Positions 60,541-64,000 of a DNA stretch of 64,000 nt are shown here, one piece after another. A program made the position numbers and the translations under genes. The stretch covers positions 1 to 64,000 of the forward strand of contig CAZIXA010000010.1 in assembly GCA_964543295.1 (NCBI GenBank), read 5' to 3'. Numbering within the stretch: the stretch's first letter is position 1; each line of letters starts with the position of its first letter. The DNA comes from AE-B3B sp964543295 (GTDB taxonomy: Bacteria > Aerophobota > Aerophobia > Aerophobales > AE-B3A). The notes beneath the pieces are model-generated. The model worked only from the letters and a program-made list of their open reading frames with translations. It had not been told where the DNA came from and ran no database searches.

Positions 60541-61991
60541 CTAATCCGAAGTTATAACTTCGTAGAGCTGTCTGCCAACATTCTCACGTGAATAGACCTT
60601 CTCCACAACTTCTTTGTTTTCTGCAACAAGATCCCTTTTTCTTTCCTCATCGAAAAGCTTTAAAGTAGCAAAAATGGTGGTTTCGTTACTTTCAATAAAT
60701 TTATCCACATATTTAGGATCGTCTAATTTAAGAATCCTGGAGAGTCTCTCCTGCAAAGCTACATCAGGATTGGACTTTTCCTGACCAATATCTTTAAAAT
60801 CCTTACCTTCTACTAGAAAAACAGTGTAAAGATGACCCAATTTCATCCCTGCAGCCTGAAAGTCGGGAGTAACCAAAGGGATGTTTCTTCCTATCACTGG
60901 CCTATCCAATATCAAAAAATAAATAGCTTCCAGATTTTCTCTTCCCCCGTATCTATTAGGAATCCACTCCCCTTCGGCTCGGGAATAATCTAAGTATAAC
61001 ATCGAAGCTACAGCATCTGCCCTCAGTCCATCTGTATGATATTTGTCCAACCAGAAAATTGCATTGGCTATAAGGAAGTTAAATTCCTCCCACCTACCAT
61101 AGTTAAAAATTAAAGTTCCCCAGTCTTTGTGCTCTGCTTGTCTTGGATCAGCATGCTCGTACAAGCAGGACCCGTCAAATCTCGCCAGAGCATGAGCATC
61201 TTTTGGAAAATGAGCCGGGACCCAATCGAGAATAACTCCTATCTCATTTCGATGGCAATAATCCACAAGATACATAAAATCATCAGGCGTTCCATACCTT
61301 GGGGTAGCTGAGTAATAACCGGATACCTGATACCCTCAGGAAGGATCATAGGGATGGGCCATAATGGGCAAAAGTTCAATATGGGTAAATCCCAAATCTT
61401 TCATATAGGGGACCAAACTATGAGCAAGTTCCCGATAGGTTAAAAAGCGATTATCCTCTTGTACAACTTTCTCCAAGAGCCAGGGTGCACCTCATATACA
61501 GATATAGGGTCATCAAGAGGATTTTTACTATCCCTTTTTCTCATCCACTCCTCATCCCCCCACCTATAACTGTCAATATTCCATACAATGGAGGCGGTTT
61601 TGGGACGAGTCTGGCAGAAAATAGCATATGGGTCGGCCTTAAGTAAAGTTTGATTATCCTCTGTTATAATCTCGTATTTGTAGAGTTCTCCTTTTCCTAC
61701 GTGGGGAATGAAAACCTCCCACACTCCAGAGTTTCCTCTATTTCTCGTAGGATTTTTTTTACCATCCCATCCATTAAAATCACCCACCACATTTACTTTT
61801 TTAGCATCTGGGGCCCATACAGCGAAATTGACTCCTTTTATCCCCTCTGTAGTTCGTAAGTGAGCTCCCATTTTTTCATAAATCTTGTGGTGTTCACCTT
61901 TTCTAAATAGATAAAGATCGTATTCGGTTAAAAAGGGTGGGAAAGAATCCAGATTATGAGGCGGCTCTGAAAATTTGGTGGACGCAGACAT
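60541..61991 (-). pseudogene. glgB: Degraded glgB fused to the end of a glycosyltransferase
   Basis: The 5' part (61440-61991) is the N-terminal CBM48 domain of a glycogen branching enzyme (NFAVWAPDAKKVNVVGDFNG, ISVYEVHPGSW). A one-base frameshift near 61466 follows, then a TGA at 61336-61338 in place of the usual Trp of PSWGYQV. The frame then resumes: GYYSATPRYGTPDDF, LDWVPAHFPKD, GLRADAVASMLYLDYSR up to GGRENLEAIYFL near 60920. From there it changes to an unrelated ending, PVIGRNIPLVTPDFQAAGMK to ENVGRQLYEVITSD, which resembles the tail of a glycosyltransferase. The active-site half of glgB is lost. Confidence 0.8.
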
Positions 61992-61995
61992 AGTC

Positions 61996-62175
61996 TTATT
62001 TTAAGCAATCGGAGCGCCAAAGGCAATTAATCTGGTCACACCAGTTCTTTGCAGTTCCAAAACAGGGAAAGTTTCCTTCTTTAATCTGAATCTCACGGAT
62101 TATGTCTGCCTTTTTCTTTCGGTAGGTCTTTATCCCTAAATTTTTTGCCATCTTCCTTATCTGTAGTATATTCAT
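61996..62175 (-). CDS. Small SAP-like protein
   Basis: 59 residues, ATG at 62175. The N-terminal half matches a SAP-type helical motif (NILQIRKMAKNLGIKTYRKK, ADIIREIQIKEGN). The C-terminal half has three cysteines in PCFGTAKNWCDQINCLWR, a pattern seen in a conserved small protein family of candidate phyla and deltaproteobacteria. SAP motifs bind DNA or RNA. Its own promoter lies at 62214-62241, and glgB follows. Too short for usual gene callers. Confidence 0.65.
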   Translation of the reverse strand: MNILQIRKMAKNLGIKTYRKKKADIIREIQIKEGNFPCFGTAKNWCDQINCLWRSDCLK

Positions 62176-62213
62176 GATGTTATCCTTTTAGTTTTCTATC
62201 CTTGCTAAGAAAT

Positions 62214-62241
62214 ATCTTATCTGAAATTCTAACACTGTCAA
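62214..62241 (-). promoter_or_regulatory. Promoter for the SAP-like gene and glgB
   Basis: TTGACA (62236-62241), 16-base spacer, TAAGAT (62214-62219), 38 bases before the SAP-like ATG. Confidence 0.6.
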
Positions 62242-62396
62242 GACGAGGGGTAAAAATCTTTCTTGTAGCGGCTTTGGACAATTTATTTTACATTCATATG
62301 TATCTTCTTGCTTTCTGGTTAATTTTCAATGTAGCCAGAAAATAGATCAATTTGGGTTACGTTTACTATTGCAAGATTTGCCTCTGGTTAGCATTA

Positions 62397-62424
62397 TTGA
62401 CCTATGTATTGTTAAGTATATAAT
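62397..62424 (+). promoter_or_regulatory. Promoter for malQ
   Basis: TTGACC (62397-62402), 16-base spacer, TATAAT (62419-62424). It is divergent from the SAP-like promoter, about 105 bases before the malQ start. The leader shows no clear fold. Confidence 0.6.
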
Positions 62425-62528
62425 ACCGGTGTAAAAAATTGCAAAACCTGTTTCAGTAAGCTAGTATATCATCTACGCAATAAGTATATGCTGGGTATTC
62501 CTGTTAAAAGAATTAAATGAGATAAAAC

Positions 62529-64000
62529 ATGAAGAAAAGAGGAAGTGGCGTACTTTTACATATCATATCACTCCCCTCGCCATATGGCATAGGAGATCTA
62601 GGCCCCTGGGCTTACAAATTTGCAGATTTCCTAGCTGAAACTAAGCAGAGTTTCTGGCAGATTCTTCCCTTAAATCCTACGAGTCCAGCTTGCGGTAATT
62701 CACCCTACAGCAGCTTTTCTGCTTTTGCAGCAAATAAACTTTTGATTAGCCCTGAGTTAATGGTCCAAGAAGGGCTCCTCACTAAGAGAGACCTTGAACC
62801 TTTACCTTTTTTCTCCAAAGGGTGGTGCGGTTACGATGCGGTTATTTCTTATAAAGACGGACTTTTTAATCGTGCCTATGAGCGTTTTACCAAAAACAAA
62901 ACAGATAAATATGATTATGAGAGATTTTGTCTGGAGAACTCAGACTGGCTTGGAGATTTCTCTCTTTTTGTTGTTCTCAAGGAACATTTTTACGGAAAAG
63001 TGTGGAACGGGTGGCAGCGGGAAATAAGAGACAGAGAACCCGATAGTTTGCAAAAGGCAAAAGGTCAGTTCAAAAATAGAATAGAGAAAGAGAAGTTCTT
63101 CCAGTTCATCTTCTTCAAGCAATGGTTCTCGCTAAAAAATTATTGTAACCAGAAAGGTATCCAGTTCGTTGGGGACATACCTCTCTATGTGAACTATGAC
63201 AGTACAGATGTTTGGGCTAATCCTGAGATATTTGAGTTGACCGAAGAAAAAAAGCCCCTTGTTGTCAGTGGAGTGCCGCCGGATTACTTTAGCCAAACAG
63301 GACAGCTTTGGGGTAATCCTATATATAGGTGGAACATATTAAGGGAAACCGGATATAGGTGGTGGATCCAAAGGATAGCGCATAATTTGAGTCTTTATGA
63401 CTTAGTGCGAATTGATCACTTTCGGGGCTTCGTCGCTTACTGGGAAGTTCCCGCTGGTGAAAAAACCGCCGTAAATGGAAGATGGGTCGAGGCGTCTGCA
63501 GAGGATTTTTTCAACGTTCTTTTAAAGCGGTTTTCCTATCTTCCCATTATTGCCGAAGACCTCGGTATTATTACTCCCGAGGTGCGAGAGATTATGCGTC
63601 GTTTTAAATTGCCAGGTATGCGGGTGCTTCTTTTTGCCTTTGGAGAGGACCCTTCCAGGCACCCCTATGCACCACATAATTATGTTGGAGAATGCGCAGT
63701 ATATACTGGAACCCATGATAACAATACAGTAAGGGGATGGTTCGAAAAAGAGGCAACATTGGAAGAAAAAAAAAGACTGTTTCGTTACCTTGGACGAGAA
63801 GTAACGGCGGATGTGGTTCACTGGGAGTTCATCCGACTTGCCATGATGTCTGTAGCGAAACTGGCCATAGTTCCTATGCAGGATATTCTCGGTTTGGGAG
63901 AAGAAGCTCGCATGAATCGGCCAGCCACTTTAGAAAGTAACTGGCGCTGGCGGCTTTTACCTGAGCAATTAACTTCCTCTTTGGCTAGAAAATTCCGGGA
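62529..64000 (+). CDS. malQ: 4-alpha-glucanotransferase, cut by window end
   Basis: 490 codons are visible from ATG 62529 without a stop. The GH77 landmarks are all present: SLPSPYGIGDLGPWAY, WQILPLNPTSPACGNSPYSS, nucleophile Asp in VRIDHFRGFVAYWE, acid/base Glu in IIAEDLGIITPEV and YTGTHDNNTVRGW. It moves maltodextrin chains in glycogen/starch metabolism in the cytoplasm. The missing end is probably only a few residues (typical length about 500). Its neighbour glgB is degraded, so glycogen branching may be lost or encoded elsewhere. Confidence 0.93.
   Translation, partial: MKKRGSGVLLHIISLPSPYGIGDLGPWAYKFADFLAETKQSFWQILPLNPTSPACGNSPYSSFSAFAANKLLISPELMVQEGLLTKRDLEPLPFFSKGWCGYDAVISYKDGLFNRAYERFTKNKTDKYDYERFCLENSDWLGDFSLFVVLKEHFYGKVWNGWQREIRDREPDSLQKAKGQFKNRIEKEKFFQFIFFKQWFSLKNYCNQKGIQFVGDIPLYVNYDSTDVWANPEIFELTEEKKPLVVSGVPPDYFSQTGQLWGNPIYRWNILRETGYRWWIQRIAHNLSLYDLVRIDHFRGFVAYWEVPAGEKTAVNGRWVEASAEDFFNVLLKRFSYLPIIAEDLGIITPEVREIMRRFKLPGMRVLLFAFGEDPSRHPYAPHNYVGECAVYTGTHDNNTVRGWFEKEATLEEKKRLFRYLGREVTADVVHWEFIRLAMMSVAKLAIVPMQDILGLGEEARMNRPATLESNWRWRLLPEQLTSSLARKFR

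Noticed and set aside
61336..61338. TGA read as tryptophan (alternative genetic code)
   Set aside because: Several intact genes in the window end with TGA, for example dinG, and the same glgB gene has a frameshift and a foreign end. Gene decay explains it better.

Overview
The window reads as a chromosomal segment of an uncultivated, probably anaerobic bacterium. It has bacterial wall genes (alr, ddl), Shine-Dalgarno sites of AGGAGG type, and repeated sigma-70-like promoters with TTGACA, a 16-base spacer and TATAAT-like boxes. It is moderately AT-rich by eye. Four radical SAM or radical-SAM-like genes, a 2-hydroxyacyl-CoA dehydratase activase and a pyruvoyl arginine decarboxylase / deoxyhypusine-synthase-like polyamine set fit an anaerobe of a candidate phylum. 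Aerophobota- or Atribacterota-like lineages are possible, but the phylum cannot be fixed from sequence alone. No rRNA, tRNA, CRISPR array or complete autonomous transposon was seen.

Layout. 0.2-4.2 kb: a cupin isomerase-like gene (+) converging on xre-ddl-alr (-). 4.7-12.5 kb: a minus-strand catabolic block of GntR regulator, sugar-type ABC binding protein and two permeases (no ATPase), LarA-like racemase, a cyclase-family hydrolase, a decayed remnant and a class III aminotransferase. 13.1-25.6 kb: TPR protein, flavodoxin-like protein, a 1541-residue double activase, DUF4352-like protein, adenosine-specific kinase, B12-type radical SAM, M20 peptidase, and a secreted protein that looks like an NlpC/P60 enzyme with a beta-propeller inserted between its catalytic Cys and His. 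25.8-41.8 kb, mostly plus strand: DinG helicase, radical SAM, two secreted proteins (-), a radical SAM / HhH-GPD DNA-repair pair, mnmA, an EF-like domain protein, a UvrD-nuclease fusion, rmuC (frameshifted), pyrF, Na/Pi cotransporter and PhoU. 41.8-46.3 kb: operon pncB, lysC (split in two frames), asd, ribD. 46.7-50 kb: a marC deletion relic, MFS transporter and corA with a structured leader. 50-55 kb: a possibly undescribed biosynthetic operon of RimK-like ATP-grasp, CDP-alcohol phosphotransferase, GT4 glycosyltransferase and a methyltransferase/ATP-grasp fusion. 55-60.3 kb: a broken tetR with intact promoter and operator, MFS, marC, then speB, DHS-like and pdaD. 60.5-64 kb: a wrecked glgB chimera, a 59-residue SAP-like protein and malQ running off the window end.

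Themes. Several families of short palindromic or MITE-like repeats sit between genes, and two of them supply the stop codon and last residues of the neighbouring gene. Internal deletions (marC relic, tetR, glgB/glycosyltransferase chimera) and one-base frameshifts (rmuC, lysC, glgB) are frequent. They suggest either active gene decay or assembly/indel errors; read data would separate these. The best candidates for new biology are the ATP-grasp/CDP-alcohol/GT4/methyltransferase operon, the propeller-interrupted peptidase, the HhH-GPD protein without the usual catalytic residues beside its radical SAM partner, and the structured corA leader.
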